IMG/VR virus record: IMGVR_UViG_3300027987_000372
Location: 1-39,051 of that record
DNA: 39,051 nucleotides
Origin: a virus
Direction: 5' to 3' (one strand)
The translations under genes and the position numbers were made by a program. This document shows positions 12,562-22,238 of the stretch, one piece after another. Positions within the stretch are counted from its first letter, which is position 1; every line of letters begins with the position of its first letter. The notes under the pieces are model-generated. The model saw nothing but the letters and a program-made list of their open reading frames with translations. It made no database searches and had not been told where the DNA came from.

Positions 12562-15249
12562 CTAAGATTCTCTGTCGTCGGTCGAATTGGCTCTGTTGCG
12601 CGCAAAGCGCTTCAAGGAAGTCCCAGATGGTCTCGCTGCTGACGGTGGCGGTTGCTGTGCCTTCATCAGGGCGTGAACACGCTGGTAAGCTGCAATCACT
12701 TCGGGTCGCGCTGTTGCGTCAACTGGAACCCCAAGGAAGATCCCTGCGTTCAACCTGTCTTGGTAATCAGGGACGCGTTGCCTCGATGCCTGATCTGCCA
12801 ACTTCGACACGAGCGCCCGCGACATCAACGAGTACAACTCGGGGGAGGTAGCGCGCAACGTCTCAACCTGCTCGGGGGTAATGGTTCCGTCCCGCATGTC
12901 ACCAATGATGCGCGTTGGATCTCTAACTAGTTTCTCGCGATCTAGGAACCCGAGTTTCTCACTCTCCGGAACATCCTGAGGGTCTAGATTGGTGCCGCTC
13001 ATCAGGTCACTGAACCCTGGTGAGGTGGGAAGAATGCTTGCAAGATGCGCGTTTCCGCGCGACAGGACAAGCGCCGTGGACTCTGCGAGATCAGGGTTTC
13101 CGGCCATCACGGGAGCCAACGCATCGTGGAATGATGCGACGTACTTGTCACGCTGGTCTTCCCGAGCAAGTACAGCGTCACGCTGGCGATTGAATTGCGA
13201 CGTGACGCGCTCAGTGAACCCAATCAGATTCGCTTTCGCTGACTCGGTTCGAATCGAATTCGTAACCCGAGTTGAGATCTGCTGAGCCGTGTCCGAAGTG
13301 GCTTGGGTGAGTTTGCGCCAATTCGAGTAGCTGTTCGCTACCGTGGCCATCACCCTGTCTCCCGCAGCAGAGCGGATGAACTTGTTCGCCAATATCGACG
13401 CTGCGCCGGCTGCGAGCCCGCCAATTCCCCCACCGAAAACAGCTGCGCTCCCCACGCCTGCAATGGTGTCGGTAAGCCCTACAGAACGATTACCGGCAGT
13501 TGATGCCGCTCGCTCTTCGGCAATTCGCTTGACCTGAATCCAATCGGCGTAACCAGCGTTCGACTCGCGGAACTCTTTCGCAAGCCCTGTCTTCGACGCT
13601 TGCGCATCAACCTGGTCCTTTAGAACAGTGCGCAGATCCTGGTAAGCAGAAGCTCGCGGGTCCTGCGTGGTACCCCAATGTTTCACCTGCTTGTCGACGC
13701 GCTGACGTAGCTTCCACAATTCCTTGTACGAAAGCTCAGCTACTCCACCACTCTTTGCTGAAGAGTCGAGGGTTGCCTGGAACCGCGAAAACGCTCGCTT
13801 GGCGTTGGCAATTCTCCCGTTGAACTTGCTGCCAATCTTTCCCCCGCGGTTCAGTTGCTCGTACGCATATCGAAGGTACGAGGTGGCAGCTTCGAGTTCC
13901 TTCGCCGCGCTTCCTAGCCCAATGGTTCGCAGGTGCTGTTGGGTTACCGACGCTTCTCGCTCGAAGTACGTCAACAGCGGGCGACTGATGGTTGCTTTGC
14001 CACTCAATGCCGCATTGAGCTTGGTGTACGTTTCGGAGATGTTGTCACCGAGCTCGCGGGCCACGCGAATGTCATCGGCGCGTCGCACTGAAGCATACAA
14101 CGGCTCGAGATCTGACTGGATGCGCTTCGCTAAAGCATGGTCAGGGCGGAATGGGCTCTCGCGTAGCTTGGCAAGCACGCGTGTTTCAACATCCTGGATC
14201 ACGGTTGCCACGTTCGCCTTTTGGCCAGTGGCTTCAAGATCGTCGTAGACCTTGCTGATTCGCTCTCCGTAGTGGTTCACCCGCTCTGTAGCGAGCTCTT
14301 TTGCCGAGTCTAGGTCATGGCGCACGGCGCGCCCCATGGCGCCCTCACCAGTGAACCCACCCTCTTCCAGGATGCGACGTCCAATGCGCGCCGGAGCATC
14401 TGGACCGCCTTCTTTCACGATGCGCTTGATGTCGCTCCCGAGGGCGCCCATGGCAGTGAGCGCCTTGGTTTCCCCAAGAGCAGCTGCCCCGCGCGTCCCA
14501 CCGAGCATGTCAGATATCACCGGTGTCTTACCGGCTATCTCTACTCCTTTGCGACCGATGGCACTGAAAGCCTTGGCACCGGCTGACACCGCGCCTCCGA
14601 GCAGACCTCCGAACTCTGCGCCGCCCTTGACGTGCGACAGCAGCATCTCTGCCGTCAGGTCCCTGTTCTCAATCGATGCCTCGGTCAGCGCCTGTCCGGC
14701 CCCGATTGCGCCTCCTTCAACCGCTCCAGTGACAGCCCCGCCAGCGACCTTGGCTATTGCTGCCCTGGCGCCGCCAGCTGCCTCGCCGGCGAGCACCCGC
14801 TCAACTGTCCTTCCTGCGGTGCCAGCTACACGAGAGACAGCGGCAACAGGCGCTCCGACGACCTTTGCCGCCTTCCCTGCCACGCCCAAGGCCTTCACCT
14901 CTCCAAGGCCTGGTAGCAGGAACCCTGCGGCTTCCCCCGCCACGCTGGGGGCCTTGAAGGTCGCGTCGCGCATCTTGCGCGCCTCGCGGTACTCGGGGGA
15001 TTGTGACGCGGCCCAGTCGAATGCCCCGAGTGTTGCGCTGCTGAGTAGGTGCTCGCCGAACGACTTCGCTCCCTCGACGAAAGTTCTTCCTTCCCCTTGC
15101 TGATACTGGCGCAAGCCAGCCTGTTCAGGCGTCTCGATGGTGAGCCCCTGCTCGTCCTGTGCCGCTTGAACGTCGTCTGGATGTACTTCAACCGCTGACC
15201 CCGTTGAGGGGTCCACCATCGTTACCCAATCTTGCGCCTTGCCGACCAT
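12562..15249 (-). CDS. Large ejection-type internal virion protein
   Basis: An 895-residue protein. It has long Ala/Gly-rich weakly hydrophobic stretches (GEAAGFLLPGLGEVKALGVAGKA; VAGGAVTGAVEGGAIGAGQAL; GVGSAAVFGGGIGGLAAGAAS) between charged helical regions, resembling podovirus ejection proteins that form the trans-envelope channel. I find no transglycosylase signature. Near its N-terminus DWVTMVDPSTG echoes DWVTERLAQ at the start of the 670-residue protein. It begins at a TAATG overlap (1 nt shared) with the 670-residue gene. Function is inferred from position after the nozzle gene and composition. Confidence 0.65.
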   Translation of the reverse strand: MVGKAQDWVTMVDPSTGSAVEVHPDDVQAAQDEQGLTIETPEQAGLRQYQQGEGRTFVEGAKSFGEHLLSSATLGAFDWAASQSPEYREARKMRDATFKAPSVAGEAAGFLLPGLGEVKALGVAGKAAKVVGAPVAAVSRVAGTAGRTVERVLAGEAAGGARAAIAKVAGGAVTGAVEGGAIGAGQALTEASIENRDLTAEMLLSHVKGGAEFGGLLGGAVSAGAKAFSAIGRKGVEIAGKTPVISDMLGGTRGAAALGETKALTAMGALGSDIKRIVKEGGPDAPARIGRRILEEGGFTGEGAMGRAVRHDLDSAKELATERVNHYGERISKVYDDLEATGQKANVATVIQDVETRVLAKLRESPFRPDHALAKRIQSDLEPLYASVRRADDIRVARELGDNISETYTKLNAALSGKATISRPLLTYFEREASVTQQHLRTIGLGSAAKELEAATSYLRYAYEQLNRGGKIGSKFNGRIANAKRAFSRFQATLDSSAKSGGVAELSYKELWKLRQRVDKQVKHWGTTQDPRASAYQDLRTVLKDQVDAQASKTGLAKEFRESNAGYADWIQVKRIAEERAASTAGNRSVGLTDTIAGVGSAAVFGGGIGGLAAGAASILANKFIRSAAGDRVMATVANSYSNWRKLTQATSDTAQQISTRVTNSIRTESAKANLIGFTERVTSQFNRQRDAVLAREDQRDKYVASFHDALAPVMAGNPDLAESTALVLSRGNAHLASILPTSPGFSDLMSGTNLDPQDVPESEKLGFLDREKLVRDPTRIIGDMRDGTITPEQVETLRATSPELYSLMSRALVSKLADQASRQRVPDYQDRLNAGIFLGVPVDATARPEVIAAYQRVHALMKAQQPPPSAARPSGTSLKRFARNRANSTDDRES

Positions 15250-17261
15250 TACTTCGCCTGCCTTGTGCGGATCTTGGTCTGGTACGGGATGTTTGCGTTC
15301 GGGTCGAGCGTGATGCGTTGCTCGTACTGCTTACGTTTCCTGTCGACCAAGGTAGTCAACATGTCCAACCGAACCAACTTGTCCGCCATCGAAAACCGAT
15401 CGTTGACGAATTCGCCAGTAAGACCCTGGGCTAATTCCTTGTCGCTTTCGGACATGACACCGAGGCCCAGCATCACGCGAACCTCGCCCATTGCCATGTC
15501 AGATATAGCCTTTACATTCGCTCTATCAGTTGCGTTCCAAGCCGATCCTTTGGTCGCAAAGCCACGCAACTGTCTGAGGCTGTCAGTCATGTTGTCCAGA
15601 GATGACATTCCAGCTTCGAAGTCGTTCTTGTTTTTTACGTATCCGATTCCTCCCCCTGGCAACTGAACCTTGTGTTCCTGGTCGAATCTTGCCTGTGCAA
15701 GCTCGTTTCTTCCGAGCGCCGGTGGCTGCCCAGTAATGCTCTTCATGTATTCGTCGGCTGCCCATGGGCCGCCTTTTACGTACTCGAGCTTCATCTGACG
15801 CTCTTGCTCTGGGGTGAGAGCAAGATCCTTCGCGAGCCTTGTAAGTCCGGCGATCCCGCCTGCGTATCCAGTTGCCCTTGGTGGCTGCCATGCGTACGCA
15901 GCAGTGCGCTCTGCGCCGACGAGTTGCTCTTCGTACTTCGCCTTCTCGACCGCGAGCTGGTCAGCCATCATGCTCTTTTGGGCACGGAGTTCAGTCATTC
16001 TCTCGCGTGCTGCTTGCCTCCGTAGCTGGTTCTCTAGTTGTGCTGTGAACAACCACCTGAGCGCGTTGTCCGCAGATTGTGGGTCGCGAAACTTCAACAT
16101 CGCATCGCCTAGCAGGCTTCTTTTTGCGGCGATCTCGGTACCAACGGTGTCAACCATGGCGCGATGCTTGGCAACTTCGCCGTCAATCTCTGCCTTCACG
16201 AGGTCGAGCATCGCGTTCTGGCCGCCCGCCAGCGCTTGCCCCGCTGCCCCGAGTCCGATAGCGAACGAGATCCTCAGGCGGTCGCCGAACGACTTCGAGT
16301 CCCAATACTGGGAGACCGGATTGACCGCTGCCAACCGCTCCTGTTTTTTCAGCGTCTGCACCACGTCGCTGACGTGGCGGTCAACAGCGGCACGTCGTGC
16401 CTCTTCGTCGCGCTGAATCTGCAGCTGCCTGTCAGCGAGACCCCGGCCGACCAAGTACGCGTCGCGTTCCGCCTGTGCCTGCTGGTCTTCCTGGCTCTGG
16501 ATTGCCAACCTCTGGTCGAGCAGCGCCTCCCCCTCGGCCTCACCAGTGGCCTGGCGGGCGCGCTCATACTGGGACGGTGCCACAGCGGTTGGAGCGCGTT
16601 TGGCAGCGTTCTCGTGGAACAGGCGCTGGTACCGATCTGAGTACGTCTCAGTCGTGACCATACGTCTGTTGCCACTCTGAACCACCCGCTGATACAGCGG
16701 CCTACCCTGGGCGTCGGTGAGTGTGCGCCCCTGCTTGGTGATGATGGGCTTGCCCATCTGCTCAGGAGTCGGGTCGTCTACGCCTGGCAGGGGGCGGTTT
16801 GGCAGCGCCGTTGGCACGTCTCCTGGCATCGGTCCAAAGCCACGCTGCACCCACTGTTCTCCGGTCTTGGCGATGCGCTCCGGAACGTACCCGCGCGTCC
16901 CCTGGACGTACGCGTTGGTCAGCATCCCGAGCCCTCCCATTGGCTGAGGCTGAGGCTGCAACTGAGGGTACTCGGGCACCTGTGCCGTAAACTGGCTAGG
17001 ATCGGTTGAGACAAGCGGTTCCGAGTATGTGGCCTCTTGCTGAGGTGGTACCGACATCAGCTGCTGAGGAGGCAGAGACTGGGGCCCGGCAGGCACTTGC
17101 GGTTGGACCTGAGGTTGCTGGGGGGAGATCGTGCGTGCCTCCCATCCAAGGCCTCCTGGCAGTGACTGCGGCGCTTGGGTGCCCGGATCTACCGACATCA
17201 GTGGCTCTTCGGAGGACTCAATCTGGGCGAGTCGCTCAGTAACCCAATCGGGGGCGGCCAT
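15249..17261 (-). CDS. Ejection-type internal virion protein, Gln/Pro-rich N-terminus
   Basis: A 670-residue protein starting MAAPDWVTERLAQIESSEEP. Residues about 30-110 are Gln/Pro-rich and probably disordered; about 210-430 is a long charged, Gln/Arg/Glu-rich helical region with a hydrophobic glycine/alanine segment in the middle (ISFAIGLGAAGQALAGGQNAM). The C-terminal 150 residues look folded. It sits between two other ejection candidates and shares 1-nt start/stop overlaps with both. Structural role inferred. Confidence 0.6.
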   Translation of the reverse strand: MAAPDWVTERLAQIESSEEPLMSVDPGTQAPQSLPGGLGWEARTISPQQPQVQPQVPAGPQSLPPQQLMSVPPQQEATYSEPLVSTDPSQFTAQVPEYPQLQPQPQPMGGLGMLTNAYVQGTRGYVPERIAKTGEQWVQRGFGPMPGDVPTALPNRPLPGVDDPTPEQMGKPIITKQGRTLTDAQGRPLYQRVVQSGNRRMVTTETYSDRYQRLFHENAAKRAPTAVAPSQYERARQATGEAEGEALLDQRLAIQSQEDQQAQAERDAYLVGRGLADRQLQIQRDEEARRAAVDRHVSDVVQTLKKQERLAAVNPVSQYWDSKSFGDRLRISFAIGLGAAGQALAGGQNAMLDLVKAEIDGEVAKHRAMVDTVGTEIAAKRSLLGDAMLKFRDPQSADNALRWLFTAQLENQLRRQAARERMTELRAQKSMMADQLAVEKAKYEEQLVGAERTAAYAWQPPRATGYAGGIAGLTRLAKDLALTPEQERQMKLEYVKGGPWAADEYMKSITGQPPALGRNELAQARFDQEHKVQLPGGGIGYVKNKNDFEAGMSSLDNMTDSLRQLRGFATKGSAWNATDRANVKAISDMAMGEVRVMLGLGVMSESDKELAQGLTGEFVNDRFSMADKLVRLDMLTTLVDRKRKQYEQRITLDPNANIPYQTKIRTRQAK

Positions 17262-18550
17262 TATCGTGCCCTCCCGCTGCTCTTGCCAGCACGACGCCCG
17301 CCACCCTCGAGCGCCTCAAGTCGCTTGTTTAGTCCGGCTTGGTTCGCCAGCAGGAACCCAAGCGCACGCCGTTGGTCGATAGCCTGCATCTCGCCATCTA
17401 TCACTGCTTTCTTGCCATCTGGTGATTCCCCGAGATCCTGCGTCATCACTCCTTGCCGCGGAGTGAGAGCGTCGGCGAACGCCATGTCGTGGACCATTCC
17501 TCGCGCCTCCGGAGGAACCCCAGCCGCGTCCTTCTGGGCAATCTGCTCGGCGAACTCAGGCTTGTACGAGAACTCGTAAGCGTCGACAGGGCCCAGGTTT
17601 TCCTTGGATCGCTTGTCACTCATGAGCCCGGCACCAGCCGAGCTCAGCCCGGAAGATAGTGCAGAGATGATCCCTGGATCCGCGGTACCCATCGAAGCGG
17701 CCAAAGCCTGGGGGTTCACCGGAGAGTATCCCGCCACCGGATTAGCGGAAGCTTGCATGGACGGAGTCGCAACCGGGGCTGCCGCGGCCACTGGGGCCCC
17801 CATGGGGGATCGGGTGAGCCCCTGTGACAAGGCCTCCCCCCAATTCGCGCTCGTGGGCTGCACATCAGTCTTTGCCCGCACGTCCGAGAGAAGCCCGATG
17901 AGCGGTGCAGCCATTGCCAGGCCGGCACCAGTGCCCTTCTGTGCCCGCTCAGCGTTGCCAGTCGACACCCCAGCCTGTGTAGCCTGTTGCTGCCCAACCG
18001 CCTGCTGGTTTGCCTTCTCGGCCTCGAGCTCGAGCTGTTGGGCTGTCAGGTCCTGCTGGCGTTGCTGCCCAACCACAGATGCCATCTGCTCGCGGGCAGC
18101 GAGCTGCTCTTGAGCGCGCAGCAGTGCTGCGTCACGCATCGCCTGTGAAGAGGCCTCCTCTCCGGCGTACGCAGCCTCACGTTGGGCAAGTCCACGCGAC
18201 ACACCGCGCGCGTTCGCCGCAAGTGTGGAGGCGTTCCGGAGCGCCTCGGCAAGGCCTTGTTGCTGCTGCAGCTCAGCCACCGAAGGTCCATTCCCTTCAA
18301 TGGTTCTTTGGTACTGCTGCGTCAGGTAGTCCTGCTGCTGCCGTGCGTTTTGCGCTCGCTGTGCCTCATCAATCCACTGGTTTCGGTTGAGCGTGTAGAC
18401 GTCGGGTGAGAATGACGTCTGTCCGCCAACCGTAGACTTGATTCCACCCCAGAGCCCAGAGCCAACACTCCGGACTCCACCGACAAGAGTCTTGGCGATC
18501 CCGCCTACTGCTCCACCGACTCCCTTTACGATATCGTCGAATAGACCCAT
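17261..18550 (-). CDS. Virion protein with S74-like intramolecular chaperone motif
   Basis: A 429-residue protein starting MGLFDDIVKGVGGAVGGIAKTLVGG at the ATG that shares one base with the preceding stop. A glycine-rich amphipathic N-terminus is followed by a Gln-rich helical region (about 70-210). Two short matches to the SD-x-R-x-K signature of peptidase S74/tailspike chaperone domains are visible: LSDVRAKTDVQ (about 218-228) and MSDKRSKENLGPVDAYEFSYK (about 309-329). The second is followed by GMVHDMAF and a terminal helix (RRALGFLLANQAGLNKRLEALE), as in S74 domains. In S74 proteins this part trimerises fibres and self-cleaves at the Ser. Here it is short and lies in an ejection-protein cassette. 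Confidence 0.65.
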   Translation of the reverse strand: MGLFDDIVKGVGGAVGGIAKTLVGGVRSVGSGLWGGIKSTVGGQTSFSPDVYTLNRNQWIDEAQRAQNARQQQDYLTQQYQRTIEGNGPSVAELQQQQGLAEALRNASTLAANARGVSRGLAQREAAYAGEEASSQAMRDAALLRAQEQLAAREQMASVVGQQRQQDLTAQQLELEAEKANQQAVGQQQATQAGVSTGNAERAQKGTGAGLAMAAPLIGLLSDVRAKTDVQPTSANWGEALSQGLTRSPMGAPVAAAAPVATPSMQASANPVAGYSPVNPQALAASMGTADPGIISALSSGLSSAGAGLMSDKRSKENLGPVDAYEFSYKPEFAEQIAQKDAAGVPPEARGMVHDMAFADALTPRQGVMTQDLGESPDGKKAVIDGEMQAIDQRRALGFLLANQAGLNKRLEALEGGGRRAGKSSGRAR

Positions 18551-21500
18551 TACTTCTTCGCCTTTTCTCGGCCGCGCCCAGTTCCGGGCATCTGGCCCCA
18601 TTCGATTCCAAAGCCAAGCAGGACGAACGCGTACGACTCGTACGTTGGATCCCGCGGGATGTCTTTGATGATAATCCGCATCGCTTTCGATTGTTGGTAC
18701 TTCACATGAATTCCGAACATCAAGTGATGCGGTGAATCAGTGTAGCAAGCATCAACCGCCTCGTCGGTGTCCCATTGCCTGGTGGACGAGGCCTGCAATC
18801 TGTAATCGTGCGCGTACGAAAGTTCGTACCCGGCATACGAATTGTTGTCACGCCCGAAGACGTAGATTCTCCAGACGCGCGTGAACCCAAGTAGCGAATC
18901 GAGTTTCAGATTCGCTGTCTCGACGTGGATCTGGTACCCGACGCCGTAGTTCTGGATCCCGTCAGTGTACAGATACGTTGCCCACTCTCCAGGGCGCCTC
19001 TCGCGCATCAAGTAACATGACGGGTCTTCGTAGTACGCGCCTTCCAGATCATCGTAGACCGCCATCCAGTTGCCGTCGAGGATTCGAACGATATCCCCAA
19101 CTACAAGAGAACGCGACGGAGTGAGGGTGACGGTTGGGTTGCTTTGGGTTGTCCACTCGTCGAACTGGGAGTGCCATAGAGCAATAGCTCGCTCGGTGTT
19201 GGCTGCGCTATCATCCCAGGTGACGAATCTGCAGATCTGGTACTCTGGGTCCCAGCTTGCCGCGAGCACCCTGAGACGCTTCGCGTTTCCCGTGAAACGC
19301 TCCGCGATGCCTCCTGAGATGACTCTGGGGGAAAGCGATTGGTCGATGAATTCGATTCCGCGCGAAGACTGGAATACGATGCCATTGTCGACTCGGCAGA
19401 GAGAATTCGCTGTAACGCAACCAAACTGGGTGGGCAAACGTTGGGGTGGGGTGAATGTCCCTCCTGTGCCCGTATCTGTCGGACCATCTCCGCTAATCCA
19501 GTAGATTCCGTCGATCGCAAAGATGAGTAGTCGATCGTCGAAGCCGATAATTCCCGTAACGTCCGAGCGAACTTGGAACGACAGTGCGTCATTGAACGCG
19601 AACTCCTCACCATTGACAGTCTCTCGCGTGTACCAGATGGTCGATCCGTTTGCGCCCCATACTCGGTTCTGCCATACGCAAGTGAACCGGATGCTTGGTG
19701 GCGGGACATTCGCCAGGATGCCGCTGTTCGTGTACAATGTCGGCACGCCGTCGCGAAACAGCATGGCTGGGGTGAGGTTCACCGAGACGTCCCCGGTTGG
19801 GTACCAGGTGTTCTCGATTACCTGCATGCTGCGGTAATAGTTGACCCCAGCACTATCAGAAACGTAGACCACCAGACGGCACTCAGGATGCGACGTGACG
19901 CACAGCGGGGTGTACGTGACCTGAATCACTTCCCCGGCTCCGATGGTGACCGAGCCGCCAAACGATGGCGCTGAGCGCGTGATGCGCCCCATCGAGTCCA
20001 CGGACTCCCAGCACGCGGCTACCCGGTACGTCCCCGCTGTCATGCTCGGGGTGTCCGTGACGTTCAGCACCGTGATCTCGCCAAGATCAGACTGGGGGCG
20101 GCACGGGAAGCCCATCTCGTGTCCCTGCCCACCGTCGTAGACCCACGGCATCGAGCCAGCGAATACCGTGCACAGGTCGAGGGTGCCCCACCCAAAGCGC
20201 TCTGGCTCACGAGTGTCGAGATCCATGAGCGCAAGATTGTATTCCTGCCCGCTCACCGAAACGGTTGGATAGACGGTATAGAACCGTCCACGCTGGTGCC
20301 ACGACTGCACCACCGAGTTGCGCCCGCGGCACATCGGGTAGTCTTGCAGTGCCCCGTCTGCTCCGTTGGCAATCTCTCCCCCCAGAATGCGTCCGTACAC
20401 GCGATAGTTGGTTGCTGGGTCACCACCAGTCCACCCAGCGCGATACGGGCCAACGAACTCCACAACGCACGCATCGGCAATCACTCCGCGCACCGTGGGG
20501 ACGTACGTCTGCCCGTTGTGGTACCAGGGGCGCCCGAACGGGCGAATCGACGACGTGGCAAGCCGCGGCGTCTCGGGGGACAGAGGCGCGGCCGCCATTG
20601 CCTGCATCAACAGCGCCAGCAATCCCTGAGTCTCACCGTCGTCACGCTCCCACGTGAGCCAATAGTTGTCGTAGCGGTCAGTGCTGCTGAGCGAGAAGAC
20701 CCCAGCCCAACCAATCTGACACCCTGCCCTACCGTCGCTGGTTGCGTCAGCGCCACTGGCAGTGACAATGTTGTCGATCTCAGTGAACGTCGAGCTCGGG
20801 TAGGCCGCGACGTGCCAGAGCCCGTAGACGTTAGACGGAGTCCCGACGCAGCCAGATGCGAGCACCGAAAGATGTGCTGCAACAGAAAGGCCAACTGGAT
20901 CGCATGCACACTGAAGGCTCCAGTAGACAGGTACAGCCGACGTTACCGAGTCGATCGTCATCGTGTCGCCAGACGTGTACGTGAGAGTCCCTGACCCCTC
21001 CGGAACGTACATCGAGGCGTTCAGCTCGCTTGCGCCGTACGTGGACTTCACGATGAACACGCGCTTCTCTGGAGCGATCGTGTCGTCATCATCATTCACG
21101 CAGACGTCAAAGTTGGTGGCGTCGGTTGCCATCAGATATGGCGAACTGTGGCTCCAAGGAGCGCCAGCATTCACGTAGACGCGGTACACGTTCCCGTACA
21201 GGTACGAAACCTGGTCATCCACGTAAAAGATGTGAAAGTACCAACTGCCAGATGAATGGCGCACGCCAATTACTCTGCAGATTGTGCCAATCAACGCGGT
21301 AGTTGCGAGCACCTCCTGGTGCAGGATGCTTCGCGTTCTGATGTCGATTACCGCGTACTCGATGCGCACGGAAACCGACGTTTCGAGCGTAGCCCAGACG
21401 CAGCACACCACACCATCAGTGTTCCCATACAGGACCTCAGAGTTTCCGGCGAACGCGCAGTCCCACATGATTGGAGGAAGCCCAGACTGCGAATGCGAGA

Positions 21501-21891
21501 ACTCGAGGATCTTCTGCGAAGAGAATCTCCCAATGTGACCCTTGGTAACCCAGTGAACTGGGGTGAATTCGTTGTCCGACTCAGCCTGTGCCCTGGCAAT
21601 CAGTGAAACTGGCAGGTGATCGGCATAGTACCCATCGCGCGTCTCACCAATCCAGAGCGCCTCGTTTCCGCGAGCTGCTACCCGATCTGGGATCGGGAGG
21701 TAGTCGTACCCATGTACTTCCTCTGCTTGCGCGTGCCACCCACGACGCTTCATGAGCTCGCCCTGGCGATTGAAGAAGACATTGTGCGCCTTCACCAGCT
21801 TCGGCGAATCGAATAGTTCTGGTGACGCGGACTGCTCTTGCCCACCAATGAACATGAACGAGTTGCGTTGCGGCACGAGTGGCGATGCCAT
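18550..21891 (-). CDS. Very large tail nozzle protein (gp12-like / stabilisation protein)
   Basis: A 1113-residue protein starting MASPLVPQRNSFMFIGGQEQ, then SPELFDSPKLVKAHNVFFNRQGELMKRRGW, the typical opening of podovirus nozzle proteins (T7 gp12-type, where a N-terminal A-x-N-x-x-x-x-x-x-G-x-L-x-x-R-x-G element is common). The long body is beta-rich with repeated short strands. Length exceeds T7 gp12 (about 790 residues), so an extra domain is likely. It lies downstream of the adaptor gene and shares one base of start/stop with its neighbours. No depolymerase motif was identified by eye. Confidence 0.7.
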   Translation of the reverse strand: MASPLVPQRNSFMFIGGQEQSASPELFDSPKLVKAHNVFFNRQGELMKRRGWHAQAEEVHGYDYLPIPDRVAARGNEALWIGETRDGYYADHLPVSLIARAQAESDNEFTPVHWVTKGHIGRFSSQKILEFSHSQSGLPPIMWDCAFAGNSEVLYGNTDGVVCCVWATLETSVSVRIEYAVIDIRTRSILHQEVLATTALIGTICRVIGVRHSSGSWYFHIFYVDDQVSYLYGNVYRVYVNAGAPWSHSSPYLMATDATNFDVCVNDDDDTIAPEKRVFIVKSTYGASELNASMYVPEGSGTLTYTSGDTMTIDSVTSAVPVYWSLQCACDPVGLSVAAHLSVLASGCVGTPSNVYGLWHVAAYPSSTFTEIDNIVTASGADATSDGRAGCQIGWAGVFSLSSTDRYDNYWLTWERDDGETQGLLALLMQAMAAAPLSPETPRLATSSIRPFGRPWYHNGQTYVPTVRGVIADACVVEFVGPYRAGWTGGDPATNYRVYGRILGGEIANGADGALQDYPMCRGRNSVVQSWHQRGRFYTVYPTVSVSGQEYNLALMDLDTREPERFGWGTLDLCTVFAGSMPWVYDGGQGHEMGFPCRPQSDLGEITVLNVTDTPSMTAGTYRVAACWESVDSMGRITRSAPSFGGSVTIGAGEVIQVTYTPLCVTSHPECRLVVYVSDSAGVNYYRSMQVIENTWYPTGDVSVNLTPAMLFRDGVPTLYTNSGILANVPPPSIRFTCVWQNRVWGANGSTIWYTRETVNGEEFAFNDALSFQVRSDVTGIIGFDDRLLIFAIDGIYWISGDGPTDTGTGGTFTPPQRLPTQFGCVTANSLCRVDNGIVFQSSRGIEFIDQSLSPRVISGGIAERFTGNAKRLRVLAASWDPEYQICRFVTWDDSAANTERAIALWHSQFDEWTTQSNPTVTLTPSRSLVVGDIVRILDGNWMAVYDDLEGAYYEDPSCYLMRERRPGEWATYLYTDGIQNYGVGYQIHVETANLKLDSLLGFTRVWRIYVFGRDNNSYAGYELSYAHDYRLQASSTRQWDTDEAVDACYTDSPHHLMFGIHVKYQQSKAMRIIIKDIPRDPTYESYAFVLLGFGIEWGQMPGTGRGREKAKK

Positions 21892-22238
21892 CAGTAGATC
21901 AAGACCTTTCCCTTGCAGATGGTGTCAAACTGCAAGAACAGCTGCGAAGAAGTCCTGGTGCCAGAGGTCTCGTATGGCATGTATGAAGTTGCGGCGATCA
22001 GCTCGAGGAGTATCCAACCATCTGGTATACGTCCGAGCCCGTGGGTAAACGCAACACTTACTGGTACCGCGGTTGCGTTGAACTCATGAATCGTTCCCTT
22101 GGCAAACAGGTTTGGCGAACGCATCATCTCGCCCACCTGGCGAGCGAGCTCGGACACGTCGTCGCGATCGCTCTTCACGACCTTTACTGCCGGGTTATCC
22201 AGCTTGCGTGCCTGTGTTGCCTTCATCGGTACGGCCAC
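21891..22238 (-). CDS. Small head-tail/tail-associated protein
   Basis: A 115-residue protein starting MAVPMKATQARKLDNPAVKV. The second half (FNATAVPVSVAFTHGLGRIPDGWILLELIAATSYM ... CKGKVLIY) has the pattern of small phage beta proteins with F-x-H-G-L-G-R-I-P-x-G-W, seen in tail-fibre-associated or connector-side proteins. It overlaps the adaptor gene by 16 nt and the nozzle gene by 1 nt. Precise role unknown. Confidence 0.6.
   Translation of the reverse strand: MAVPMKATQARKLDNPAVKVVKSDRDDVSELARQVGEMMRSPNLFAKGTIHEFNATAVPVSVAFTHGLGRIPDGWILLELIAATSYMPYETSGTRTSSQLFLQFDTICKGKVLIY

Noticed and set aside
14336-15103. 255-codon plus-strand open frame, Ala/Pro/Ser-rich
   Set aside because: Antisense shadow of the Ala/Gly-rich part of the 895-residue ejection protein; the GC-rich codons leave the opposite frame open.
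20119-20994. 291-codon plus-strand open frame, Arg/His-rich
   Set aside because: Antisense to the nozzle gene; composition typical of out-of-frame translation.
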